NCBI GenBank assembly: GCA_002304785.1
Contig: DBMG01000082.1
Coordinates: 427 to 21,083 of the forward strand
Direction: 5' to 3'
DNA: 20,657 nucleotides
DNA from: Candidatus Accumulibacter sp. UBA704
GTDB lineage: Bacteria > Pseudomonadota > Gammaproteobacteria > Burkholderiales > Rhodocyclaceae
The stretch's first letter is position 1. Every line of letters begins with the position of its first letter. Under the pieces are notes generated by a model. That model saw only the letters and a list, made by a program, of their open reading frames with translations. It was not told the DNA's origin and did not search any database. Below are positions 1 through 7,461 of this stretch, one piece after another. The translations under genes were made by a program, and so were the position numbers.

Positions 1-263
1 TCGATCGGGTAGGCAATACGCAGATCCTCCGTCGCCTCGTCGATGTGATAGACCAGCGCATCGAGGCCCTTGGTGAATTCGTCCGTGGTTGATACTTCGA
101 CGTTGGTGCCGGTCGACGATTCTGCGGCGAAATGGGCCGCGGCGCTCAGGTAGCTCGTCCCGGTCCTGGGTTTCATCCGATAGGCAACCAGGATGTGCTT
201 GCCGGCCTTGATAAGGTCGTCCTCGTTCAGGTCCAGTGCGGCGTAGCGGTTCGATTGGTCCAT
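1..263 (-). CDS. cbbM: Form II RuBisCO large subunit, N-terminal part (runs off left edge)
   Basis: Only the first 87 codons are in the window; the gene continues beyond base 1. Reading from the ATG at 263-261 gives a protein starting MDQSNRYAALDLNEDDLIKA, followed by HILVAYRMKP and AAHFAAESSTGTNVEVSTTD. These are the hallmark N-terminal blocks of form II RuBisCO, which carboxylates ribulose-1,5-bisphosphate in the Calvin cycle and works as a homo-oligomer without small subunits. The catalytic lysines and loop 6 lie outside the window, so activity cannot be judged. A GGAGA ribosome binding site sits just ahead of the ATG. The gene is divergent from the lipoprotein gene at 538, with 274 bases between them. 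It suggests CO2-fixing capacity, as in several Rhodocyclales. I recognise the family with high confidence; the organism is inference. Confidence 0.93.
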   Translation of the reverse strand, partial: MDQSNRYAALDLNEDDLIKAGKHILVAYRMKPRTGTSYLSAAAHFAAESSTGTNVEVSTTDEFTKGLDALVYHIDEATEDLRIAYPI

Positions 264-379
264 GGTGGTCTCCGTTGTGGCGATGGCCGACGAGGTGCGT
301 ATTCGTGCTTTTTTCTACTGGTTCTTCAAGCGATTCGGTGGCGGGTTGAATCGGATCAGTGCCAGTTTAGGAGTGTTCA

Positions 380-434
380 TTTGTTATGAAAAGTTAAAAT
401 TTATATACGAAACAATTAGCTAATGTTGTTTAAG
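380..434 (-). promoter_or_regulatory. AT-rich cbbM upstream region with possible LysR-type (CbbR) operator
   Basis: This is the only strongly AT-rich part of the 264-537 gap. It contains the perfect 10-base palindrome ATTAGCTAAT at 415-424. Read on the minus strand it also holds TTA-N7-TTA and a TATAAA that could serve as a -10. Published CbbR sites follow a TNA-N7-TNA pattern, so this is a plausible activator site about 150 bases upstream of the cbbM start. No cbbR gene is visible in the window. The rest of the gap shows nothing else I can name. Confidence 0.4.
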
Positions 435-537
435 TCGGTCGGGCCAACCTGTGCCAGAGCGTACGCTTTACTGCTGATTGCCCTGTGGCGAGAGAGTAGA
501 ATCGTCACGTTCTGATCGAGATGATGGAGATTGCAAG

Positions 538-1074
538 ATGTCGATAAGTGGCCTTTCTGGTTTGCGCCGTTTGTTCCTGACCTGCGTCGTCATGTCGCTT
601 TCGGCGTGCGCCGGTTTCGGCGGCAGCGATCTCAAGCCTGGCATGTCGGATCTGTCCGACGTTATTGCGTCGATGGGCGTTCCGGCCATGCGCTGGAAGG
701 ATCCGGACGGGCGCGAGCAACTCGCCTACCCGCGCGGGCCTGCCGCGACCCAAACGTTCATGGTTTTCATGAGTCCGGATGGTCGCCTCGAGCGGATCGA
801 AAAAGTGCTCGACATGGAGCATTTCGCCCGCGTTCAGGGCGGAAAGAGCGACATGGCGAGCGTTCTGCGGCTTCTTGGACCCGTGCCGCCACAGAACGTG
901 ACCTATTTCAAGGCGCGCGATGAACTGGTGTGGTCGTGGCTTTTCTGCGATAGCTGGAATCAGCAGGCTTTCTTTGACGTTCTCTTCGATGCCACTACGG
1001 GGATCGTGCGCACAACGTACCAGCGCCCCAACTACGGCGGCTGGCGCGACTCACCTCCGGGTTGTGGCCACTGA
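538..1074 (+). CDS. BamE/SmpA-like outer-membrane lipoprotein, hypothetical
   Basis: A 178-residue protein. I chose the ATG at 538 because GGAG (526-529) lies 8 bases upstream and because it puts a lipoprotein signal at the very N-terminus: basic residues, a hydrophobic stretch, then the lipobox L-S-A-C with the lipidated Cys at residue 24. Alanine follows the Cys, so sorting to the outer membrane is expected. The mature part opens with LKPGMS...VIASMGVP followed by a W-x-D-P-D-G-x-E-x-L-x-Y stretch, which resembles the small SmpA/OmlA/BamE fold (helix, then a strand with a Tyr). It is longer than BamE itself and its C-terminus is not familiar, so I do not call it BamE. It is convergent with the kinase gene, 30 bases between the stop codons. 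A TAGAAT at 497-502 might be its -10. Confidence 0.75.
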   Translation: MSISGLSGLRRLFLTCVVMSLSACAGFGGSDLKPGMSDLSDVIASMGVPAMRWKDPDGREQLAYPRGPAATQTFMVFMSPDGRLERIEKVLDMEHFARVQGGKSDMASVLRLLGPVPPQNVTYFKARDELVWSWLFCDSWNQQAFFDVLFDATTGIVRTTYQRPNYGGWRDSPPGCGH

Positions 1075-1104
1075 GGCTGGGCCGGAGATATTGCCGGACT
1101 TTGC

Positions 1105-2391
1105 CTAAAGCGCTGCCAGTCGGGCATTGGCCAGCGTGAGACGGTTGGCCATGACTTCCAGGAACGCCTGATAGAAGTGCATGCGGCAGATTTCGCTGGC
1201 GTGGCGTAGCGCATCGCCTTTTACCGTGACGATCTTGGCCTCGGTCAGCGCGGCGATGTCCGCGCCGCGCGTCTGCATGCTCTTGCTGATGACGGCCATT
1301 TCGCCGAAGCAGTCGCCGACGGTCAACAGGTTGAGCATGCGCCCGTTCTTGGTGACCTTCAGTTCGCCGTCGACCAGAAAGCAGAAGAAATCGCCGGAGT
1401 CGCCGTCACGCATGATGGTGTGTTCCGGAGCGACCGTGCTCCATGCCGAGAAGCGCAACACTTCCCATAACTCGACGTCCGAGAAGTCGGCAAAGAAAGG
1501 CAACCTGCGCAGGGTGTCGAATTTCTCCGATTCGGAGAGACCGCGTTTGACCGCCCTGATTGTTTCCTGGCGGAACGCCTGGGCCAGATCCTGGGCGAAC
1601 TCTTCCCAAGAGGAATAGCGCGTAGCGGTGTCCTTGTCCATCGCGCGCGCGATGATCGCGTCCAGCGCGGCCGGAACCCTCTTGCGCAGGCGCGATGGCG
1701 GGGTCGGCTCGGTATTGATGATCTGGTAGACGATGTTGTAGTTGTTGCTGGCCTGGAAAGGCAACTGGCCGGTCAACAATTGGTACATCACCACGCCGAG
1801 CGAATAGATGTCCGTGCGGTGGTCGAGCGGCATTTCGCGCACTTGCTCCGGCGACATGTATGCCGGCGAACCGATGCCGGAGACCAGCGTGCGGTCCGGG
1901 TGGTCGACGATGGCTGCGCCGAAGTCGGAAATCTTGATGTCGCCGCTGGTCGGGTCGTTACCGACGAAAAGGATGTTGGCCGGCTTGATGTCCCGGTGGG
2001 TGACGCCGATGCGGTGGGCGAAATCGAGGGCGCGCGTGCATTTGAAGATGATTTCGACCACGCGCTCGACCGGCAGCAGCTTCTTTTCGCTGCAACATTC
2101 CTCCAGCGTGCCGCCCTGCACGTACTCCATGACGATATAGCAGAGATCTTCGGCAACGACGGCGTCGAAGATCTGGACGATGTGCGGATGCGCCAACTTG
2201 CCGACCAGCGACGCCTCGTTCATGAACAGGTGCGTGTACAGCTTGCCGCGTTCCGGATGCTTGAGGATTTCGGGAAAGGCGATCTTGATGGCTACTTCGC
2301 GCTGGGCAAACGGATCGTGCCCCAGATAGACGGTCGATGTCGCCCCGCTGCCGAGGACGCGGACGAGATCGTATTTCCCGATTTTTTTCAT
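1105..2391 (-). CDS. Cytosolic Ser/Thr protein kinase with C-terminal cyclic-nucleotide-binding-like domain
   Basis: 428 residues with no membrane segment. Residues about 7-270 are a eukaryotic-type kinase domain of the PknB class: glycine loop GSGATS at 14-19, ATP-anchoring K36 in VAIKIAF, E59, the catalytic loop HRDIKPAN (H132-R133-D134, N139), DFG at 156-158 and a P-A-Y-M-S-P-E activation-segment end. All key catalytic residues are present, so an active kinase is expected. Residues about 297-415 look like a CRP/PKA cyclic-nucleotide-binding domain, with DGDSGDFFCFLVDGELKV and the FGEMA motif followed by an R-G-A-D-I-A stretch. The usual R-x-A phosphate cassette is altered, so ligand binding is uncertain. 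The ATG lies 11 bases after the argH stop on the same strand, which suggests joint transcription. Substrates are unknown; no partner phosphatase is nearby. Confidence 0.88.
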   Translation of the reverse strand: MKKIGKYDLVRVLGSGATSTVYLGHDPFAQREVAIKIAFPEILKHPERGKLYTHLFMNEASLVGKLAHPHIVQIFDAVVAEDLCYIVMEYVQGGTLEECCSEKKLLPVERVVEIIFKCTRALDFAHRIGVTHRDIKPANILFVGNDPTSGDIKISDFGAAIVDHPDRTLVSGIGSPAYMSPEQVREMPLDHRTDIYSLGVVMYQLLTGQLPFQASNNYNIVYQIINTEPTPPSRLRKRVPAALDAIIARAMDKDTATRYSSWEEFAQDLAQAFRQETIRAVKRGLSESEKFDTLRRLPFFADFSDVELWEVLRFSAWSTVAPEHTIMRDGDSGDFFCFLVDGELKVTKNGRMLNLLTVGDCFGEMAVISKSMQTRGADIAALTEAKIVTVKGDALRHASEICRMHFYQAFLEVMANRLTLANARLAAL

Positions 2392-2402
2392 GAGTTGTTA
2401 CG

Positions 2403-3800
2403 CTACGCGCGCTGTCGGGCCCGGGCAATAGCGGCGCGCACTTGTTCCGGCGCCGTTCCCCCGATGTGGTTACGGGAATCCAGCGATCCTTCGACGGTGA
2501 GCACCGCGAACACATCTTCACCGATCATCGGCGAGAAGGACTGTAGTTCGGCGAGCGGCAGTTGCGGCAGATCGACACCACGCTCTTCGGCCCGCCGCAC
2601 GGCCAGGCCGACGGCTTCGTGCGCGTCGCGGAACGGCAACCCCTTGCGCACCAGATAGTCGGCGAGGTCTGTGGCTGTGGCGAAGCCCTGGCGCAGCGCG
2701 TCGCGCAGGTTCTCCGGGCGGGCGGTAACGCCGGGGATCATGTCGGCGAAGATGCGCAGCGTGTCGGTCACCGTGTCGACGGCGTCGAACAGCGGCTCCT
2801 TGTCTTCCTGGTTGTCCTTGTTGTAGGCCAGCGGCTGGCCTTTCATCAGCGTGAGCAGCGCGGTAAGGTGGCCATAGACGCGCCCCGTCTTGCCGCGCGC
2901 GAGTTCGGGAACGTCCGGATTCTTCTTCTGCGGCATGATTGAGCTACCGGTGCAGAAGCGGTCGGCGATGCGTACGAAGCCGAAGCGCGGGTTCATCCAC
3001 AGCACCAGTTCCTCGGACATGCGCGAGACGTGCATCATCAACAGGGCGCTGGCCGCGCAGAATTCGATGGCGAAATCGCGGTCGGAGACGGCGTCGAGCG
3101 AGTTCTCGCAGATGCCTTCGAAACCGAGTTCGGCGGCGACGAACTCGCGGTCGATCGGGTAGGTCGTGCCGGCCAGCGCGGCGGCGCCGAGCGGCAGGCG
3201 GTTGGTGCGTTTGCGGACACCGGCGAAGCGCTCCGCGTCGCGGCGGGTCATTTCATACCACGCCAGAACATGGTGGCCGAAGGTTATCGGCTGTGCCACT
3301 TGCAGGTGGGTGAAACCCGGCATCGGCGTCGTGGCCTCGCGTTCGGCGAGATCGAGCAGGGCAGTCTGGAACTGACCGAGCAGGATCTGGATGTCGTCAA
3401 TCGAATCGCGCAGGTAGAGGCGGATGTCGGTGGCCACCTGATCATTGCGCGAACGGCCGGTATGCAGGCGCTTGCCGGCATCGCCGACGAGGGTGGTCAG
3501 GCGTTTCTCGATGTTGAGATGCACGTCTTCGAGGTCGAGCGACCATTCGAAGGCGCCGGATTCGATCTCGCCGACGATCTGCACCATGCCGCGCTGGATG
3601 TCGGCGAGGTCTTCGGCCGAAATGATTCCCTGACGAGCCAGCATCTTGGCGTGCGCCAGCGAGCCGCGGATGTCCTGCCGCCACATGCGTTTGTCGAAAT
3701 CGACCGAGGCTGTGTAGCGTTTGACGAGATCGGACATCGGCTCGGAAAAACGGCCGGCCCACGTGTATTGCGAAGGCGTAGAGAGGGTGTCGGGATTCAT
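2403..3800 (-). CDS. argH: Argininosuccinate lyase
   Basis: Splits argininosuccinate into arginine and fumarate, the last step of arginine synthesis, in the cytosol as a homotetramer. The protein shows the fumarase/aspartase superfamily signature GSSIMPQKKNPD, whose Ser is the catalytic base in the family. It also has the TGRSRNDQVATD substrate loop, the GFTHLQVAQP block and the N-terminal WAGRF. With the ATG at 3800 it is 465 residues, close to the E. coli enzyme (457). The frame stays open upstream to a possible start at 3851, but that would add 17 residues the family lacks and would run up to the divergent algZ-like gene. No clear Shine-Dalgarno precedes 3800. argH divergent from algZ-algR-hemC is the order known in Pseudomonas. 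Confidence 0.96.
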   Translation of the reverse strand: MNPDTLSTPSQYTWAGRFSEPMSDLVKRYTASVDFDKRMWRQDIRGSLAHAKMLARQGIISAEDLADIQRGMVQIVGEIESGAFEWSLDLEDVHLNIEKRLTTLVGDAGKRLHTGRSRNDQVATDIRLYLRDSIDDIQILLGQFQTALLDLAEREATTPMPGFTHLQVAQPITFGHHVLAWYEMTRRDAERFAGVRKRTNRLPLGAAALAGTTYPIDREFVAAELGFEGICENSLDAVSDRDFAIEFCAASALLMMHVSRMSEELVLWMNPRFGFVRIADRFCTGSSIMPQKKNPDVPELARGKTGRVYGHLTALLTLMKGQPLAYNKDNQEDKEPLFDAVDTVTDTLRIFADMIPGVTARPENLRDALRQGFATATDLADYLVRKGLPFRDAHEAVGLAVRRAEERGVDLPQLPLAELQSFSPMIGEDVFAVLTVEGSLDSRNHIGGTAPEQVRAAIARARQRA

Positions 3801-3827
3801 GATAAAGGCAAGGGCTTGAGCTAGAAT
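3799..3827 (+). promoter_or_regulatory. Possible promoter of the algZ-algR pair
   Basis: ATGATA at 3799-3804 (4 of 6 matches to the -35 consensus) and TAGAAT at 3822-3827 (5 of 6 for the -10) are 17 bases apart. They would place a transcript start about 25 bases ahead of the algZ-like ATG. The -35 overlaps the argH start codon on the other strand, so the divergent genes could interfere. Found by eye only. Confidence 0.35.
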
Positions 3828-3859
3828 TCGTGGACCGGAACCGGCGACCACTCATATAA

Positions 3860-4894
3860 ATGCCCAGTATAAAGCATAACCCCGCGAGCCACCCGCTCCC
3901 GGACTTCCGCAATTTCGGCGTCATGCTGCGCATCCTGCTCGGCGTCAACCTCTGCGCCCTGGCGGCCGCGCTGGTGCAAAGCCGCGGCGTTGCCGACTGG
4001 CCACAGCAGTATGTCGAAATGGGCGCCTGGGTGCAGCCGCTGCTGCTGGCGAACCTGGCGCTGCTGGCGTTGTTTGCGCGCGCTTTCCGGTTATTGCCGG
4101 CGCGTGCCGGGCAACTGGGCGTGGTTCTGCTGGCGGTACTGTCCGCTGTCCTGCTGCTGGATTTCTGGCGCTTCATGGGCTTCGACGAAGGCGGCTGGCA
4201 GCGTAGCGTCAAGGCGGGCTTGCTCGGCGGGCTGGTGGCGGGAGTGATGTTGTTCTACTTCGAGATGCGCGCCAGGATCTTTTCGCCGGCCCTGGCCGAG
4301 GCGCGCCTGCAGGCGCTCACGGCGCGTATTCGTCCGCACTTTCTGTTCAACAGCCTGAACGCCGTGCTCTCGCTGATCCGCTCCGAGCCGCGCCGGGCGG
4401 AACAGGCGCTGGAGGAACTGGCCGATCTGTTCCGGGTGCTGATGCGCGACCATCGTGATCTGCTGCCGCTGGCCGACGAGATCGCGCTTTGCCGGCAGTA
4501 TCTCGATCTGGAGAAACTGCGCTTGGGCGATCGGCTCAACGTCGAATGGGAGATCACCGACGTGCCTGCCGACGTGAAGGTGCCTCCGCTGATGCTCCAG
4601 CCATTGCTGGAAAACGCGGTCTACCACGGCATCGAACCGTCCGGCGAGCCGGGCACCGTGCGCATCGGTTTCGCGCGCAAAGGCGATGAACTGCATGTAT
4701 GGCTGGCCAATCCCTGCGGAGGGACCGGCGAAACGGCCAAGGGCAACCACATGGCACTGAGCAATATCCGCGAGCGCCTGACCTTGTACTATGATCTGGA
4801 AGCGCGCCTGGAGACTCGCGAAGAAGTGTTGCCCAACGGTTCGCGTGAATACCGTGTGCATATCGTCCTGCCTTGCCGGAGCTCCGAAACGTGA
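3860..4894 (+). CDS. algZ: AlgZ/FimS-like (LytS-type) membrane sensor histidine kinase
   Basis: 344 residues. Four hydrophobic segments fit an inner-membrane sensor: about residues 21-40, 58-75, 85-102 and 117-134. A His_kinase domain of the LytS/AlgZ type follows, with the phosphoacceptor motif RPHFLFNSLN (H160) and then a GHKL ATPase region with the N-box LLENAVYHG (252). The glycine-rich lid reads GNHMALSNIRERL, where most relatives have G-x-G or G-N-G-M, so one Gly is replaced by His. The partner response regulator overlaps its stop codon. The signal is unknown; in Pseudomonas the orthologous pair controls alginate and type IV pili, and I do not assume the same role here. The start at 3860 has no strong ribosome binding site, but the N-terminus matches family length. 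Confidence 0.88.
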   Translation: MPSIKHNPASHPLPDFRNFGVMLRILLGVNLCALAAALVQSRGVADWPQQYVEMGAWVQPLLLANLALLALFARAFRLLPARAGQLGVVLLAVLSAVLLLDFWRFMGFDEGGWQRSVKAGLLGGLVAGVMLFYFEMRARIFSPALAEARLQALTARIRPHFLFNSLNAVLSLIRSEPRRAEQALEELADLFRVLMRDHRDLLPLADEIALCRQYLDLEKLRLGDRLNVEWEITDVPADVKVPPLMLQPLLENAVYHGIEPSGEPGTVRIGFARKGDELHVWLANPCGGTGETAKGNHMALSNIRERLTLYYDLEARLETREEVLPNGSREYRVHIVLPCRSSET

Positions 4895-5664
4895 CCTCAG
4901 CCTCGACCCTGACCGTGATGATCGTCGATGACGAAACGCTGGCGCGCGTGCGTTTGCGCGATCTGCTGGCGGATATCGCTGCCGAAGTTCCGAACGAAGT
5001 GATCGCCGAAGCGGCCAACGGCCAGTTGGCGGTCGAAGCGCTGAAGGATCGCCTGCCAGACGTGATGCTGGTCGACATCCGCATGCCGAAGATGGACGGC
5101 GTCGAGCTGGCGCGCCATATCTCCAGGCTGGAGAAGCCGCCGGCCATCGTGTTCGTCACGGCCTACGACAACTACGCCGTGCAGGCGTTCGAACTCAACG
5201 CCATCGACTATCTGGTCAAGCCGGTGCGTGCGCAGCGCCTGGCTGCCGCCTTGCAGAAGGCGCGGCACAGTCGTCCGGTCGCTCCGCTGGTGCTGGCCAG
5301 CTTGCAGAAAGGCGCGCGTACCCATCTTTCCTGTCATGAACGCGGGCGCCTGTTGCTGATTCCGGTGCTGGACATTCTGTACCTCAAGGCCGACCTGAAA
5401 TACGTGACGGCCCGCACGGCCGCTCGCGAGTATCTGCTCGACGAGTCGCTGACCCATCTCGAGCAGGAATTTTCCGAGCGTTTCATCCGCCTGCACCGCA
5501 GCGCGCTGGCCGCTAAGGATGCCATCGCCGGGTTCGAAAAATGCGCCGGCGAAGATGCGGAAACACAATGGCAGGCACTGCTGCGCGGAGTGCCCGAGAA
5601 ACTGCCGGTCAGCCGCCGGCAGTGGCCGCTGGTCAAATCGTATGCCCGGCATCTGAGTTCCTGA
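4891..5664 (+). CDS. algR: AlgR-like LytTR response regulator
   Basis: 257 residues from the GTG at 4891, chosen because GGAG (4878-4881) is 9 bases upstream and the GTG overlaps the kinase stop (GTGA), implying translational coupling. Residues 1-120 form a receiver domain: acidic D13-D14, phosphoacceptor D62 in LVDIRMPKMDG, T90 and K110 in YLVKPV. Residues about 141-255 form a LytTR DNA-binding domain, with DILYLKADLKYVTARTA and the FIRLHRSALA block. All phosphotransfer residues are present. Proteins of this class bind direct repeats upstream of target promoters. The position between algZ and hemC is the same as in Pseudomonas aeruginosa, which supports orthology; target genes cannot be told from the sequence. 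Confidence 0.92.
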   Translation: MTSASTLTVMIVDDETLARVRLRDLLADIAAEVPNEVIAEAANGQLAVEALKDRLPDVMLVDIRMPKMDGVELARHISRLEKPPAIVFVTAYDNYAVQAFELNAIDYLVKPVRAQRLAAALQKARHSRPVAPLVLASLQKGARTHLSCHERGRLLLIPVLDILYLKADLKYVTARTAAREYLLDESLTHLEQEFSERFIRLHRSALAAKDAIAGFEKCAGEDAETQWQALLRGVPEKLPVSRRQWPLVKSYARHLSS

Positions 5665-5672
5665 TGAGGTCG

Positions 5673-5690
5673 GGGGGCGAGTTCGCCCCC
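5673..5690 (+). terminator. GC hairpin between algR and hemC, possible terminator
   Basis: GGGGGCG pairs perfectly with CGCCCCC around an AGTT loop, 8 bases after the algR stop. No T-run follows, so it is not a classical intrinsic terminator. It may weaken read-through or stabilise the algZR transcript end, and it sits directly ahead of the putative hemC -10. Confidence 0.45.
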
Positions 5691-5691
5691 A

Positions 5692-5700
5692 TGCTAGAAT
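5692..5700 (+). promoter_or_regulatory. Extended -10 (TGCTAGAAT) ahead of hemC
   Basis: TG-C-TAGAAT matches an extended -10 element (TGnTATAAT) with one mismatch. The expected -35 position falls in the GC hairpin and has no match, so the TG extension would have to carry it. It would give hemCDXY its own promoter about 40 bases upstream of the start. Confidence 0.4.
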
Positions 5701-5740
5701 CTCGAGCATTTCCCGCCCCTTTCGTTTCCAGGATGCCGCC

Positions 5741-6685
5741 TTGAACACGCCGCTTTCCGCTCCCTCCCGCATCGTCATCGCCTCGCGCGAATCGCGTCTT
5801 GCCATGTGGCAGGCGCAACATGTCCAGGCGCGCCTGCAAGCGCTCTACCCCGAAGCGGCGATCGAGATACTCGGAATGACGACGAAAGGCGACCAGATCC
5901 TTGATCGCCCGCTGTCGCAGATCGGTGGCAAGGGATTGTTCATCAAGGAACTCGAGGTCGCGATGCAGGAAGGGCGGGCCGACCTCGCGGTGCATTCGCT
6001 CAAGGATGTGCCGATGGAGATGCCCGACGGATTTTCCCTGGCCGCCATCGCGACCCGGGAAAATCCGTGCGATGCCTTTGTCTCGAATCGTTTCGAGGGG
6101 CTGGAGGCCTTGCCGGCCGGCGCGGTGGTGGGAACATCCAGCCTGCGCCGCGAAGCGATCCTGCGCGCCAGGTTTCCGCATCTGAAGATCGAGGCGCTGC
6201 GCGGCAATCTCGATACGCGCCTGCGCAAACTCGACGAAGGACAGTACGACGCCATCATTCTCGCTGCGGCCGGCCTGATTCGTTTGGGATTGAAGGAACG
6301 TATCCGCGCGGTGCTGACACCCGAGCAATCGCTGCCGGCGCCGGGGCAGGGCGCGCTGGGCATTGAAATTCTCGCCGGTCGCGCGGATGTTGCGGCTTGG
6401 ATTTCCCCGCTGCATGATGTCGCGACGGCGCACTGTGTGCGTTCGGAGCGTGCTTTTTCCCGCGCGCTCGGCGGCAGTTGCCAGGTTCCCTTAGGGGGGT
6501 ATGCGTTGCTCGAAGCCGGAAAGCTGTGGCTGCGCGGTTTTGTCGCCTCGCCTGATGGGAAGCAGATGATCAGCGATGAGTTGGCGGGGGAACCCGAGAA
6601 CGACGAAACCCTCGGGCGGCAACTCGCGGATCGGTTGCGTGAACGTGGCGCGGATGCGCTTCTGGCGTGCCTGGCCGGCCGATGA
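5741..6685 (+). CDS. hemC: Hydroxymethylbilane synthase (porphobilinogen deaminase)
   Basis: Joins four porphobilinogen units into hydroxymethylbilane in haem and sirohaem synthesis; cytosolic. 314 residues, normal length. Visible motifs are IASRESRLAMWQ, GGKGLFIKELE, the catalytic Asp in HSLKDVP (D89), GTSSLRR, LRGNLDTRL and the dipyrromethane-cofactor cysteine in GGSCQVPLGGY (C247). The start must be a TTG at 5741: AGGA (5730-5733) is 7 bases upstream, the conserved IVIASRESRLA block begins only 10 residues later, and no ATG or GTG lies in frame between. A TTG start may keep expression modest. It begins a run of four overlapping genes (hemC-hemD-hemX-hemY) in the order common to proteobacteria. 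Confidence 0.96.
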   Translation: MNTPLSAPSRIVIASRESRLAMWQAQHVQARLQALYPEAAIEILGMTTKGDQILDRPLSQIGGKGLFIKELEVAMQEGRADLAVHSLKDVPMEMPDGFSLAAIATRENPCDAFVSNRFEGLEALPAGAVVGTSSLRREAILRARFPHLKIEALRGNLDTRLRKLDEGQYDAIILAAAGLIRLGLKERIRAVLTPEQSLPAPGQGALGIEILAGRADVAAWISPLHDVATAHCVRSERAFSRALGGSCQVPLGGYALLEAGKLWLRGFVASPDGKQMISDELAGEPENDETLGRQLADRLRERGADALLACLAGR

Positions 6686-7461
6686 ACAAGCCGCTGCTGG
6701 GACGGCGGATTCTGGTGACCCGTCCCGCCGCCCAATCTGCGGCGCTGGCCTCGTTGATTGCGGAGCGGGGTGGCGAGGCAATCTGTTTTCCGTTGCTCGA
6801 CATTTGCGCGGCGGATGACTGGCAGCCGCTGGACGATGCCATCGTTCGCCTCGACCGGTTTGCGCTGGCCATCTTCATCAGCCCCAACGCAGTGGAATTC
6901 AGCTTGCCGCGGCTCCTTGCCCGGCGTTCCTGGCCAGCGTGCCTCCAGGCGGCGGCGATCGGACCCGGGACGGTGAGCCGGCTGGAAGATTTCGGGATCA
7001 CGGAGACAATCGTTCCCCAGGGCCGCTACGATTCCGAAGCGCTGCTGGCGCTGCCCCCGTTACAGGCTGGTGCTGTTGCCGGGAAGCAGGTCCTGATCCT
7101 GCGCGGCAACGGCGGGCGGGAACTACTGGCCGAGACCTTGCGTGCGCGCGGCGCGACTGTCGAATGCGTGGCATGCTACCGGCGGGAGCCGCCATCAGAC
7201 AGCTCCATGATCGTGTCGTTGTTGCGCAACAACGGGCTGGATGCCTTGACTCTTTCGTCCAGCGAGGGTTTGCGCAACCTTCTGGATATGCTCGATACTG
7301 GCACCCATGAGCGTCTGCTCGCTCTGCCCATATTCGTTCCGCATCAACGGATCGTCGAAGAGGCGAAACGGCACGGCTTGAGTCGCGTAATGCTGACCGG
7401 GCCGGCCGACGCGGGGCTCGTCGAAAGCCTGTGCGATTTTTGTTGGCTTGACCATGAATGA
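6682..7461 (+). CDS. hemD: Uroporphyrinogen-III synthase
   Basis: Cyclises hydroxymethylbilane to uroporphyrinogen III with inversion of ring D. 259 residues, the usual size. The sequence is poorly conserved across the family, but the markers are there: LGRRILVTRPAAQSAALASL at the start, FISPNAVEF, AAIGPGTVSRLEDFG, LILRGNGGRELLAETL, YRREPP and LTLSSSEGLRNL. The ATG at 6682 overlaps the hemC stop (ATGA); there is no clear Shine-Dalgarno, so translation is probably coupled to hemC. A GTG five codons upstream is possible but lies deep in hemC. Context between hemC and hemX supports the call. Confidence 0.93.
   Translation: MNKPLLGRRILVTRPAAQSAALASLIAERGGEAICFPLLDICAADDWQPLDDAIVRLDRFALAIFISPNAVEFSLPRLLARRSWPACLQAAAIGPGTVSRLEDFGITETIVPQGRYDSEALLALPPLQAGAVAGKQVLILRGNGGRELLAETLRARGATVECVACYRREPPSDSSMIVSLLRNNGLDALTLSSSEGLRNLLDMLDTGTHERLLALPIFVPHQRIVEEAKRHGLSRVMLTGPADAGLVESLCDFCWLDHE

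Noticed and set aside
1780..2658. Open frame of 292 codons on the plus strand
   Set aside because: Exactly antisense to the kinase and the end of argH, whose motifs are clear. High GC keeps the opposite strand open; the translation has no recognisable domain.
3801..3851. Longer argH start at 3851
   Set aside because: It adds residues not found in the family, reaches to 8 bases from the divergent algZ-like start, and has no ribosome binding site.
4897..5805. Open frame of about 300 codons on the minus strand
   Set aside because: Antisense to algR and the hemC start; composition is that of a shadow frame.
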